From: CAKSQF01 sp964569225 | GTDB lineage: Bacteria; Bacillota; Clostridia; Oscillospirales; CAG-272 | NCBI GenBank assembly: GCA_964569225.1 | Contig: CAZMTU010000029.1 | Coordinates: forward strand, 1 to 21,944 | DNA length: 21,944 nucleotides | Reading direction: 5' to 3' | In this document: in pieces, positions 1-7,486 of the stretch | Position numbering within the stretch: position 1 is the stretch's first letter | Layout: every line of letters begins with the position of its first letter | Program-made: the position numbers and the translations under genes | Notes under the pieces: model-generated | Database searches by the model: none | The model's input: only the letters and a program-made list of their open reading frames with translations | Told to the model about the DNA's origin: nothing

Positions 1-2400
1 CGTATATTCGCCGATTTTCGTCCAATCGGAATCGGCAGGCGCATCGCTCAGCGTTCCGTACAGTTCAATATTTTTAGCGCCTCTGTTCACAAGATTCTGC
101 TGATTGTGGTTCCAGATAAGCAGCTGGCTGATTACCGTAGGCGCTTCAAAAGTGAAAATCAATTCTGCTGAAGTCACACCGTCCGCAGAGTGCCACATGG
201 AGGTGGCGTTATATGCGTTGTCGTGAGTACTGTACAGCAAATTGGATGGATCAATAACCATTCCCTCATCAGAAATAACATTGCCCACATATGCCCAACC
301 GGGCGAAGTTGTCCAGTTGCTGGATGCTTTTACAGAAGCGGGCATGACCGTTCTGAAACGGCTGCTGTCTGTAACGGTCAATGTACAGGTGAAAATTTTT
401 TCGCTTCCCTCAGGCCTACAGGTAAGCGTATACTTTCCCGCATCAAAATCGGTCGAATAGCCTGTCTCATCCCAATTCAGCTTAGCGCTTATCAGGCTTC
501 CGTCTGCTGTAATGAAATTCGCCTCTTTCGGCAAACCGAGATCGGCAAATGCCGTCCCGGATGCTGCGGTTAAGTTACTCCACCCGGACCGCAGACCTAT
601 AATCCGGCTATCGCTTATACCGGCAGGATTCAGGACAACCTCTGTTAAGGCAAGCGCCCCGCTTCCTTTCAGCATAATGCAGACATACCGTCCCTGAATA
701 CCGCCTAAATCAATTTCAAAATAGTCATCTTTCGAAGCAGCGGAGGAAATGGAAAAAGCTTTAACATTTTGATCCGAAGAAAGTGAGGAATAGTTCATTT
801 TAGCAAAAGGCTGATCGGATACAAAAACCGTTGCCCGCTTGACGGCGCCGATACCGCTGCCGGCATATATTTTCAGTTTGCCTAAAGACGCGCTGTATCC
901 AATATCACCGGACCACCACGGATCTGTACCGTTATTGGTTTGGATAGAGGTTTCATGATCGGTTTCCGGATCGGTAAATCCATCTACCGCCCGTTCCGGC
1001 GAACTGTTGCCGCTGACAGATGACTGACTTACTGATTTTCGGAAAAGCAAATTTTGGGTAAAATCGTAATCTGCTGCCCAATCCTCCGGCAGACTTACCG
1101 AATCAGCGGGCTTGGAATAGCCTTTCCCCACCGCTTCCAGCAATTCCAAGTATTTATTAATCAGAACCCCCTTCTGATTAGGTGAAACATTCAGGATAAA
1201 AACCGTATTACTTTCAATATAAGGATTGATATTCTGATTCAGTATCCAATCCACTGTTTTAAAGGTGTCCGTTGTATAGCTGTCGCACCAAAACCAGTGA
1301 TTGGAAGGCGTATTACAGGAGATATTTACATTGTTGTACCAATCAGGTACCTCCTGTCCCGCCGCGCTTTCAAACATCGCCACTTCACTGTGTACATTGT
1401 TTGCTTCACAACTGATATTGATTACCAAACAGTTTGGCTGAAGGGTATGTACCAAATTGACGATCTCATCATAAGGCAGCAGATCATAGTTCGGTCCGCC
1501 CCAGTATGCGTTCCACGCATCAAAAATAATAAAGGGAATCTCTCCGTAATTTGTCAAAAGCTCTGTAATCTGCGCTTTAATAAACTCAATATCGCTGTCC
1601 TTACAATCAGATGAAGTGATTTTGTGCTTCACATCCAACATGGAAAAATACAGTCCCGGCAAAATTCCCTCGTCCCGGCAAGCATCGGTAAATTCTTTTA
1701 CCACATCGGTCTTGTTCTTAGCGCTGCCTACATCATAGTCGGTATAGGCACTGTCCCAAAGATCAAAGCCGTCGTGATGCTTGGTAGTCAGCACAGCGAA
1801 GGTCATACCGGCGCTCTTCGCTGCCTGCGCCCACTGATGACAATCCAGATCAGATGGATCCCATGTTCGGGAAGGAACAAAGGTTGACTGATAGCTTTCC
1901 CCTGCCCAGTCCCCGCCTATAGTGGCAAATTCATAAGTCGAGCTATTGAAATGCAGGAACATACCGAAGCGAAGATCATAAAAATCCTGCAAAAGCTCCA
2001 TTGTATGCTGATAATTTTCGTGCACCGGATCACTTTCAGTTACCTTGACGATACATTCGGACATATAATCTTCATATACGGCTCTTATCACCGTTTGTCC
2101 GATGCCAACCGCTTTTACCACACCGTTTTCAACGGTTGCGACCGACTCGTCGCCGCTGATCCATTGAATGCTTGCCGCCTTACTTACACCGATTTTTCGA
2201 ACCGACAGTTCAGTGCTGCCTTCTATTTTCAGCGCCACCGAGCTTCTGGTAATATAGATTCCGGTAAAATCATATTCATTCTTGGCGTTTTTAGCAAATG
2301 AAACAATTCCCATTCCGCTTTCCCCGATAATGCCGCCAAACATAGCCGCCAGAAGTAGGACCGCCAGCCATTTGCAGCTAATTCTTTTTACCTGTTTCAC
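1..2400 (-). CDS. Secreted multidomain alpha-L-fucosidase-like GH29 protein (3' end outside window)
   Basis: An open frame of 800 codons runs to the left edge with no stop, so the C-terminus is missing. The start is GTG at 2400, with AGAAAGG about 11 bases upstream. Residues 1-36 form a signal peptide (basic start, hydrophobic WLAVLLLAAMFGG core, likely cleavage after SFA). Domains by eye: a Big_2-like Ig domain (about 48-121), a GH29 catalytic barrel (about 135-430) with TTKHHDGF at 205-212 and candidate nucleophile Asp294 in FIIFDAWN, a discoidin/CBM32-like domain (about 455-592), an Ig-like linker domain (about 600-678), and the start of a second discoidin-like domain (about 682-800). GH29 enzymes hydrolyse alpha-L-fucosides with retention; the extra domains would bind glycans outside the cell. 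The usual HWG after the first strand is HFN (150-152). It lies 53 bp downstream of a cytosolic paralogue and is probably co-transcribed with it. Fucose as the substrate is inferred from the family. Confidence 0.88.
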   Translation of the reverse strand, partial: MKQVKRISCKWLAVLLLAAMFGGIIGESGMGIVSFAKNAKNEYDFTGIYITRSSVALKIEGSTELSVRKIGVSKAASIQWISGDESVATVENGVVKAVGIGQTVIRAVYEDYMSECIVKVTESDPVHENYQHTMELLQDFYDLRFGMFLHFNSSTYEFATIGGDWAGESYQSTFVPSRTWDPSDLDCHQWAQAAKSAGMTFAVLTTKHHDGFDLWDSAYTDYDVGSAKNKTDVVKEFTDACRDEGILPGLYFSMLDVKHKITSSDCKDSDIEFIKAQITELLTNYGEIPFIIFDAWNAYWGGPNYDLLPYDEIVNLVHTLQPNCLVINISCEANNVHSEVAMFESAAGQEVPDWYNNVNISCNTPSNHWFWCDSYTTDTFKTVDWILNQNINPYIESNTVFILNVSPNQKGVLINKYLELLEAVGKGYSKPADSVSLPEDWAADYDFTQNLLFRKSVSQSSVSGNSSPERAVDGFTDPETDHETSIQTNNGTDPWWSGDIGYSASLGKLKIYAGSGIGAVKRATVFVSDQPFAKMNYSSLSSDQNVKAFSISSAASKDDYFEIDLGGIQGRYVCIMLKGSGALALTEVVLNPAGISDSRIIGLRSGWSNLTAASGTAFADLGLPKEANFITADGSLISAKLNWDETGYSTDFDAGKYTLTCRPEGSEKIFTCTLTVTDSSRFRTVMPASVKASSNWTTSPGWAYVGNVISDEGMVIDPSNLLYSTHDNAYNATSMWHSADGVTSAELIFTFEAPTVISQLLIWNHNQQNLVNRGAKNIELYGTLSDAPADSDWTKIGEYT

Positions 2401-2428
2401 CGTTTAATCAACCTTTCTGTTATTTGGT

Positions 2429-2446
2429 GCTCCGCTGCAGCGGAGC
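2429..2446. repeat. 18-bp perfect palindrome between the two fucosidase genes
   Basis: GCTCCGCTGCAGCGGAGC is a perfect inverted repeat in the 53-bp gap between the cytosolic and secreted GH29 genes. On the transcribed minus strand it forms a GC-rich hairpin that is followed by ACCAAATAAC, not a run of U, so it does not look like an intrinsic terminator. It sits about 28 bases before the GTG start of the secreted enzyme. It may be an mRNA processing or stabilising stem, or a protein-binding site. Confidence 0.6.
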
Positions 2447-2453
2447 TTCCTGT

Positions 2454-3419
2454 TCAGCTTCGCCTCATCCAGCCTTCCGGTAATTCTTCTATCGATCCGG
2501 GCAGACTCACCGCTTTTCCGATTTTCTCAAAGGCCTCTCTCAAATTATCATCCATTTTACCCTTAATATTAGGCGAAATATTCAGCATAAAATTCACATT
2601 CATAGGAAAATAGCCGTTCATCTTTTGAATCGCCCATTCAGCAGACATCGGCGCCTTTATAGGATCGTCTGACCGCCAAAACCAAGTGCCTGTAAGCTTA
2701 TTGCAAGAAACGCCCGGTCCCTTAAAGTCGCCTTTTACTTCCTGCCCTGCCGCGTTTTCAAAAAACACAATATCCGTATGAGCCAATCCGTCAGAAGCGC
2801 CGATATTCATAAGCAGGCAGTCAGGCTGGATAGATTTTACAAACAAATCCAGTTCTTCGAAGGGCAATGCTTCGAAAGAAGGTCCGCCCCAAGGAGAACC
2901 CCATCCGTCCACCATCAGGAAAGGAATCCTTCCGTAACCGGTCAGCAGCTCTTCCAACTGATTTTTGATAAAGGTTTTCTGCGCTTCAGTACAGCTTTTT
3001 TTTCCAATTTCGTGTGTAAGATCCAGAATGGAAAAATAAAGCCCCGCCTCAATCCCGGCAGCTCGGAATGCTTTCAGATATTCCGCTACCACATCAGTCT
3101 TTACGGTTCCGTTTTTAACACAGTGATCTGTGTATCGAGAGGGCCAAAGAGCAAAGCCCTCGTGATGCTTGGTAGTCAGTGCCGCAAATTCGCAGCCCGC
3201 CGCTTTTGCCGCTGCTGCCCAGCCTTCGCAATCCAGCTCAGTAGGATTCCAATCCCTTTCATTAAAGGGATATTTTCTGGGTTCTCCGAAATTTTCGTGT
3301 CCGTATTCCCAGTCGGTCAGTTCAGTGTTATTAAACTGGAAAGTCGCGCTGTTAAAATGAATAAAGGTGCCTAATCGCATGCTTATAAATTTTTTCTGGT
3401 TTTCGATGAGTCTTTCCAT
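2454..3419 (-). CDS. Cytosolic short GH29 alpha-L-fucosidase-like enzyme
   Basis: A 321-residue GH29 (Alpha_L_fucos) protein without signal peptide or membrane segment, expected to remove fucose from imported oligosaccharides. Visible motifs are RLGTFIHFN (15-23), LTTKHHEGF (81-89) and FLMVDGWG (167-174), where Asp171 is the candidate nucleophile. The protein is essentially only the catalytic barrel and lacks the C-terminal beta-sandwich of many family members. It is clearly paralogous to the downstream secreted protein: both share HFNSxT, AAGQEV, a following SCN and a WFW segment. The ATG at 3419 follows AAAGGAGG at 8 bases spacing. It is the first gene of the minus-strand unit and faces away from an AraC-type regulator. 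The family is clear; fucose versus another substrate remains inferred because the HWG motif is altered. Confidence 0.88.
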   Translation of the reverse strand: MERLIENQKKFISMRLGTFIHFNSATFQFNNTELTDWEYGHENFGEPRKYPFNERDWNPTELDCEGWAAAAKAAGCEFAALTTKHHEGFALWPSRYTDHCVKNGTVKTDVVAEYLKAFRAAGIEAGLYFSILDLTHEIGKKSCTEAQKTFIKNQLEELLTGYGRIPFLMVDGWGSPWGGPSFEALPFEELDLFVKSIQPDCLLMNIGASDGLAHTDIVFFENAAGQEVKGDFKGPGVSCNKLTGTWFWRSDDPIKAPMSAEWAIQKMNGYFPMNVNFMLNISPNIKGKMDDNLREAFEKIGKAVSLPGSIEELPEGWMRRS

Positions 3420-3448
3420 GACGCCATCCTCCTTTGTTTACTGGTTTT

Positions 3449-3477
3449 AGTGTAGCACAGGTGTTCCGTATTTGCAA
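3449..3477 (-). promoter_or_regulatory. Predicted sigma-A promoter of the fucosidase genes
   Basis: Reading the minus strand, -35 TTGCAA (3477-3472) and -10 TACACT (3454-3449) are separated by 17 bp. TGC directly before the -10 gives an extended -10. Transcription would start near 3442, about 23 bases before the ATG of the cytosolic fucosidase. The divergent regulator's promoter lies about 55 bp away, so one bound regulator could control both. Confidence 0.65.
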
Positions 3478-3532
3478 GTAGAAAAAAACAAAACAAAAAT
3501 TCAGTATATCAAATCAAAAAATTCAATAAATA

Positions 3533-3561
3533 TTGACAAATCTTTTTTTCTCTGTTACAAT
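3533..3561 (+). promoter_or_regulatory. Predicted sigma-A promoter of the AraC regulator and lar genes
   Basis: -35 TTGACA (3533-3538, perfect) and -10 TACAAT (3556-3561) are 17 bp apart. The expected transcript starts near 3568, leaving a long leader of about 138 bases before the chosen start codon at 3706. That leader contains a small inverted repeat, AAAAGAA (3580-3586) and TTCTTTT (3596-3602), which could be an operator or an RNA hairpin. No separate promoter is evident before larE, so this promoter probably drives the regulator and larEBC together. Confidence 0.7.
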
Positions 3562-3705
3562 AAAAGCGGTAATATACTTAAAAGAAATTGATGGCTTCTT
3601 TTAGTCTCAAATCAATTGACTTCCGTATCAGAACAACTCAAATTTGTTTTGCCATACAATAAAAGCTGCCCGAACCATCGCTACGTGGAAAGGAATGAAC
3701 CTTTT

Positions 3706-4581
3706 ATGACTGAAAATATCGGAATCGTGCCGGCTTCCGGCATTCTTGACCGCTATCGGTTTGCTGTATGGGACTGCTATTCCGAATCTTCAAGCACCTA
3801 TAATCAAAAGCTTCATTTCCATGATTTTTTTGAAATGTCGCTGGTATATCAGGGGAAATGTATATATTTGGTAAACGGCAGTCAATTTAATATGACGAAA
3901 GGCAGCATTCAGCTGGTAACGCCCTCTGATTATCACATGCAGATTTTGAATGAGGGAGAATCATTTCGCTATTACAATCTCATTTTTTCTGAAGATATAT
4001 TGGATGAGCAACTTTCTGAGCTGATCTGCTCACTCACCAAACCGCTCTGTATCACGCCGCCCGTATCTGAACGGGACCGTATTTTCACGATTGTTCGAAA
4101 TCTGCTTTCGGAATACAGAAGACTGGAACAGGGACATCCGGAAATCGGATGTGAGCTTCTGATTCAGAAGGGCATTGAAGAAATCTGCATTTACCTGCTG
4201 CGTCTGCTGCAAACAAACCCAAACGATGATTCAGACCAATTAAAGCCCATTCGGCAAGCACTTTCCTACATCCGGCAAAATTACCGAAGCCGCCTGTCCC
4301 TTTCCGAAGTAGCAGAAGCCGTCCATCTTTCGCCCGCCTATCTTTCGCTGCTGTTCAGTAAAACCATGCGAGTGCGGTTTTCAGATTATCTTACAGACTA
4401 TCGGCTGAATATGGCAGCCCGCTATCTTCGTTCCGGCGATTTGCCATTGAAGGAAATTGCCTCCGTCTGCGGTTTTACCACCTTCTCCTACTTTTCCGCC
4501 GCGTTCAAAAGCCGATTCGGTGTTTCTCCGTCAATTTACCGAAAAAAAGGGCTGTCTAATATTGAAAACGATTCTATTTAA
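3706..4581 (+). CDS. AraC/XylS-family transcriptional regulator
   Basis: A 291-residue AraC-type regulator. The N-terminal part holds a cupin-like sensing domain with LHFHDFFEM (36-44) and YLVNGSQ. The C-terminal ~105 residues contain the two helix-turn-helix motifs: LSLSEVAEAVHLSPAYLSLLF (198-218, first HTH) and LPLKEIASVCGFTTFSYFSAAF (second HTH), ending in the typical FGVSPSIYRK. The ATG at 3706 is chosen because GGAAAGGA lies about 11 bases upstream and the protein length is then normal. The frame stays open to a TTG at 3616, but no ribosome site precedes that codon. It is divergent from the GH29 genes and ends 24 bp before larE. Such regulators usually activate adjacent sugar genes; control of the fucosidases and lar genes is inferred from position. 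Confidence 0.88.
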   Translation: MTENIGIVPASGILDRYRFAVWDCYSESSSTYNQKLHFHDFFEMSLVYQGKCIYLVNGSQFNMTKGSIQLVTPSDYHMQILNEGESFRYYNLIFSEDILDEQLSELICSLTKPLCITPPVSERDRIFTIVRNLLSEYRRLEQGHPEIGCELLIQKGIEEICIYLLRLLQTNPNDDSDQLKPIRQALSYIRQNYRSRLSLSEVAEAVHLSPAYLSLLFSKTMRVRFSDYLTDYRLNMAARYLRSGDLPLKEIASVCGFTTFSYFSAAFKSRFGVSPSIYRKKGLSNIENDSI

Positions 4582-4605
4582 ACAACCAAACTTTATGGAG
4601 CTATT

Positions 4606-5391
4606 ATGAAACTATCTGATTTTTTTATGCTTTATCCAAAGGTTGCGTTGGGACTGTCAGGCGGAAAGGATTCCGCCTATCTGCTCAAAGCCGGACTGGA
4701 TGCGGGTGCGGACATAGGAGCTTATTTTGTATCTACCCCTTTTCAGCCGGCTTTTGAACAGCGCGATGCGCAAAAGCTCGCTGATGAATTGCATATACCG
4801 CTGCATGTGATTGCGCTCGATTTTTCCGGGTATCCGGAAATTCTGCAAAATTCGTCTGAACGCTGTTATTTCTGCAAAAAATATATTTTTTCCGAGATTC
4901 GAAAGGCGGCTGCTGCCGACGGTTACCCTGTGCTTATAGACGGTACCAATGCCTCGGACCGGTCGGACGACCGTCCGGGAATGCGGGCATTGGAGGAATT
5001 GTCCGTTCTTTCCCCGCTGAAAGAATGCGGTATGACGGCTGCTGACGTTCGGCGCGCGTCTCGCTTGCTTGGACTGTTTACGGCAGGCAAACCTGCTTAT
5101 GCCTGTCTTGCTACCCGCGTCCCCACCGGAACACCGATCACTGCTGCCTTGCTGGAAAAAATAGAACGGGCAGAAAATACGCTTTTCGCGTTGGGCTTTT
5201 CGGACTTCCGTATCAGACTGATTCCCAATCCGAACACCGCTGAAACTGCTTCGGTCACGGATACCGCCAAGCTCGAACTGACCGAAACCGATTTTGCCCG
5301 CCTGCCTGAACTGCGGGCAACCATTCTAAGCCAACTGTCCGTCGATTTCAAGAATATTCTGCTGGATTTAAATATGAGGTCATCCCAATGA
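4606..5391 (+). CDS. larE: LarE, PP-loop sulfur transferase of nickel-pincer nucleotide synthesis
   Basis: LarE acts last but one in NPN cofactor synthesis: it adenylates the carboxylates of P2CMN and converts them to thiocarboxylates in two rounds. This 261-residue protein has the ATP-binding PP-loop SGGKDS at 18-23 and the family signatures VLIDGTNASD (109-118) and RPGMRALEE (123-131). It carries CYFC (Cys87, Cys90) and ACLATRVP (Cys167). The Lactiplantibacillus plantarum enzyme, which uses one sacrificial cysteine, lacks the CxxC pair as I recall it, so this version resembles the three-cysteine, [4Fe-4S]-type LarE. Cys141 is an additional cysteine. GGAG lies 5 bases before the ATG. It follows the AraC gene by 24 bp and overlaps larB by 4 bases. 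Confidence 0.92.
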   Translation: MKLSDFFMLYPKVALGLSGGKDSAYLLKAGLDAGADIGAYFVSTPFQPAFEQRDAQKLADELHIPLHVIALDFSGYPEILQNSSERCYFCKKYIFSEIRKAAAADGYPVLIDGTNASDRSDDRPGMRALEELSVLSPLKECGMTAADVRRASRLLGLFTAGKPAYACLATRVPTGTPITAALLEKIERAENTLFALGFSDFRIRLIPNPNTAETASVTDTAKLELTETDFARLPELRATILSQLSVDFKNILLDLNMRSSQ

Positions 5392-6137
5392 ATCAAAACG
5401 AAACGCTTGCTCTGTTAAAACAGGTAGCGGAAGGAAAGCTCACTGCCGAGGACGCACTGATTAAACTGAAAACGCTTCCCTTTACCGAACTCGGCTATGC
5501 AAAACCAGATCTTCATCGAGGTCTGCGTACCGGCATCGCGGAAGTAATCTACGGTGCCGGCAAAACGCCGGATCAGATTGCCGCTATTGCTGAAAATTTA
5601 ACAGAAAACGGTCAAAAAACCGTATTAATTACCCGGATGAGCGAACAGGCGGCTGCTATTGCTGCCCAAAAATTTTCGCTTACTTACGATCTCCATTCTA
5701 AAACGGGCATTATCGGTGAAATTCCTGAAGCAAACGGCAAAGGCACCATTCTCATTGCTACCGGCGGCACCAGTGACCTGCCGGTAGCGGAAGAAGCGGC
5801 GCTGACCGCTATTGCCTTAGGCAATAGCGTTGAGCGACTTTATGACGTAGGCGTCGCGGGAATTCACCGGCTGCTTGCCCACACTGAGGACATCGCCCGA
5901 GCAAGAGTCATTATTGCCATTGCCGGCATGGAAGGCGCACTTGCAAGCGTTATAGGCGGTCTGGCGTCCTGTCCGGTGATCGCTGTTCCCACCTCGGTAG
6001 GATACGGCGCCTCCTTCGGCGGATTGACCGCATTGCTTGCTATGCTGAATAGCTGCGCCAGCGGCGTTGTAACCGTCAATATTGACAACGGCTTCGGCGC
6101 CGCCTATTTTGCCAGCATCATTAATCACATGGACTAA
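5388..6137 (+). CDS. larB: LarB, NaAD carboxylase/hydrolase of NPN cofactor synthesis
   Basis: LarB starts the NPN pathway by carboxylating the pyridinium ring of nicotinic acid adenine dinucleotide and cleaving off AMP, giving P2CMN. The 249-residue protein has an N-terminal extension and a PurE-like core: ATGGTSDLPVAEEA (124-137), DVGVAGIHRLL (153-163), AGMEGAL (179-185) and PTSVGYGASFGG (201-212). Cys223 in NSCASG aligns with the catalytic cysteine (Cys221 in L. plantarum) that forms the transient cysteinyl-pyridine adduct; Glu182 lies where the water-activating Glu is expected. Full length and intact. The start overlaps the larE stop (ATGA), so the two are translationally coupled. Confidence 0.93.
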   Translation: MNQNETLALLKQVAEGKLTAEDALIKLKTLPFTELGYAKPDLHRGLRTGIAEVIYGAGKTPDQIAAIAENLTENGQKTVLITRMSEQAAAIAAQKFSLTYDLHSKTGIIGEIPEANGKGTILIATGGTSDLPVAEEAALTAIALGNSVERLYDVGVAGIHRLLAHTEDIARARVIIAIAGMEGALASVIGGLASCPVIAVPTSVGYGASFGGLTALLAMLNSCASGVVTVNIDNGFGAAYFASIINHMD

Positions 6138-6161
6138 TTTTAGTTTTTTAGGAGTTATACT

Positions 6162-7349
6162 ATGAAAACACTTTATTTAGACTGCGGTATGGGTGCCGCA
6201 GGAGATATGCTGTCGGCCGCACTCTATGAGCTTTCAAATCATCAAAATGAATGGATCGAGCAGATGAACCGGATGTTTTCACCGCATGTAACCGTAAATG
6301 CGCTTTCCTCTGAAAAATGCGGCATTGGCGGCACCCATATGGAAGTAAAAATTCACGGGCATACCGAAGAAGAAACGATCCATCACCACGGACATACGCA
6401 CTCCGCTACCACGCTGCACAATGTTGCGCATATGCTCTCTCATCTTGATATACCGGAAAAGGTAAGATCAGACGCGCTGGCGGTCTATCGCCTGATTGCA
6501 GAGGCAGAAAGCCATGCCCATCAAACACCTGTCGAAGAAGTCCACTTTTCAGAAGTTGGCAGCATGGACGCGCTGGCAGATGTAGTAGGCGTTTGTCTGC
6601 TGATAAAGGAACTTGCCCCCGATCGAATCATCGCTTCTCCGATACATGTAGGCTCCGGCTCAGTCCACTGTATGCACGGCATTCTGCCGGTTCCGGCTCC
6701 AGCAACCGCCTTTATTTTAAAGGATATTCCTATATACGGCGGCGCTGTTCAAGGCGAATTATGCACGCCTACCGGCGCCGCGCTTTTGAAGCACTTTGTT
6801 GACTGCTTTGGCGATATGCCAGTCTTGCGTACTCAAAAAATCGGTTACGGCATGGGCAGCAAGGACTTTCCCCGCGCCAACTGCCTTCGGGCATTTCTCG
6901 GCGAATCGGATAACGGTATAACCGATCAAATCACACGCCTTTCTTGCAATCTGGACGATATGACCGGTGAGGCGATCGGCTATGCAGTCGCGTCTCTTCT
7001 CAACGCCGGCGCTTTGGATGTTTACACACATCCAATTCAGATGAAGAAAAACCGTCCCGGTATTGAACTGATCTGTCTGACTTCGCCCGACCGGTCAGCT
7101 GAATTTGCTTCTCTCATGCTATCGCTAACTACCACGCTGGGTGTTCGTATGGAACATTTGGAGCGCTTTATTCTCTCCCGCAGTATCAAAAAAATTGAAA
7201 CGCCCTACGGCACCGTCCGCCTCAAAGAATCCGTGGGCGACGGCATCCGTAAACACAAAGCGGAAGCAGAGGATATCGCCCGCATCGCCGTTGAATCGAA
7301 CATTTCTTTTACAGAGGCAGCGATGTTAGTGGAACGATACCTGTCATGA
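6162..7349 (+). CDS. larC: LarC, CTP-dependent nickel insertase (cyclometallase) of NPN synthesis
   Basis: LarC inserts nickel into P2TMN, using CTP, to make the finished nickel-pincer nucleotide. The 395-residue protein begins with the family signature LYLDCGMGAAGDM (4-16). It has a histidine-rich loop (65-87, including IHHHGHTH) likely to handle nickel, the conserved HFSEVGSMDALADVVG stretch, and a C-terminal CTP/nickel-binding part after about residue 265 (NLDDMTGE onward). In L. plantarum this gene is split into larC1 and larC2 and needs a programmed frameshift; here it is one continuous frame. AGGAG lies 7 bases before the ATG. It is the last gene of the araC-larEBC unit and is followed by a strong terminator. 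Confidence 0.93.
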   Translation: MKTLYLDCGMGAAGDMLSAALYELSNHQNEWIEQMNRMFSPHVTVNALSSEKCGIGGTHMEVKIHGHTEEETIHHHGHTHSATTLHNVAHMLSHLDIPEKVRSDALAVYRLIAEAESHAHQTPVEEVHFSEVGSMDALADVVGVCLLIKELAPDRIIASPIHVGSGSVHCMHGILPVPAPATAFILKDIPIYGGAVQGELCTPTGAALLKHFVDCFGDMPVLRTQKIGYGMGSKDFPRANCLRAFLGESDNGITDQITRLSCNLDDMTGEAIGYAVASLLNAGALDVYTHPIQMKKNRPGIELICLTSPDRSAEFASLMLSLTTTLGVRMEHLERFILSRSIKKIETPYGTVRLKESVGDGIRKHKAEAEDIARIAVESNISFTEAAMLVERYLS

Positions 7350-7387
7350 GCTGATATTGTTTTTCCCAATGCTTTTACGACGAAAAT

Positions 7388-7432
7388 CCTCGCCTGTTTG
7401 ACATAAAATAGTCAATCGGGCGAGGTTTTTTT
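7388..7432 (+). terminator. Rho-independent terminator after larC
   Basis: A long stem pairs CCTCGCC (7388-7394) with GGCGAGG (7419-7425) and continues inward through TTGAC (7398-7402) and GTCAA (7411-7415). An 8-base loop closes it, and seven Ts (7426-7432) follow. Almost 15 bp are paired with one mismatch. It ends the lar transcript. The convergent ABC ATPase gene stops 55 bp further on, so it may act partly in both directions. Confidence 0.9.
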
Positions 7433-7486
7433 ACATTATTAATATTGGATGCATAATTTTCCAATCAACTGCCAAAAAAGCTTCCT

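Noticed and set aside
2778..3374. 198-codon plus-strand open frame opposite the cytosolic fucosidase
   Set aside because: It is the antisense shadow of a clear GH29 gene; its translation has no domain and no ribosome site supports it.
3591..3662. A 23-codon leader ORF (ATG at 3591) in the AraC regulator's 5' leader
   Set aside because: No convincing ribosome binding site precedes it and the codons show nothing recognisable; it probably arises by chance in an AT-rich leader.
3616..3705. Longer AraC protein starting at TTG 3616
   Set aside because: No Shine-Dalgarno sequence before the TTG, and the extra 30 residues do not look like family sequence; the ATG at 3706 has GGAAAGGA upstream.
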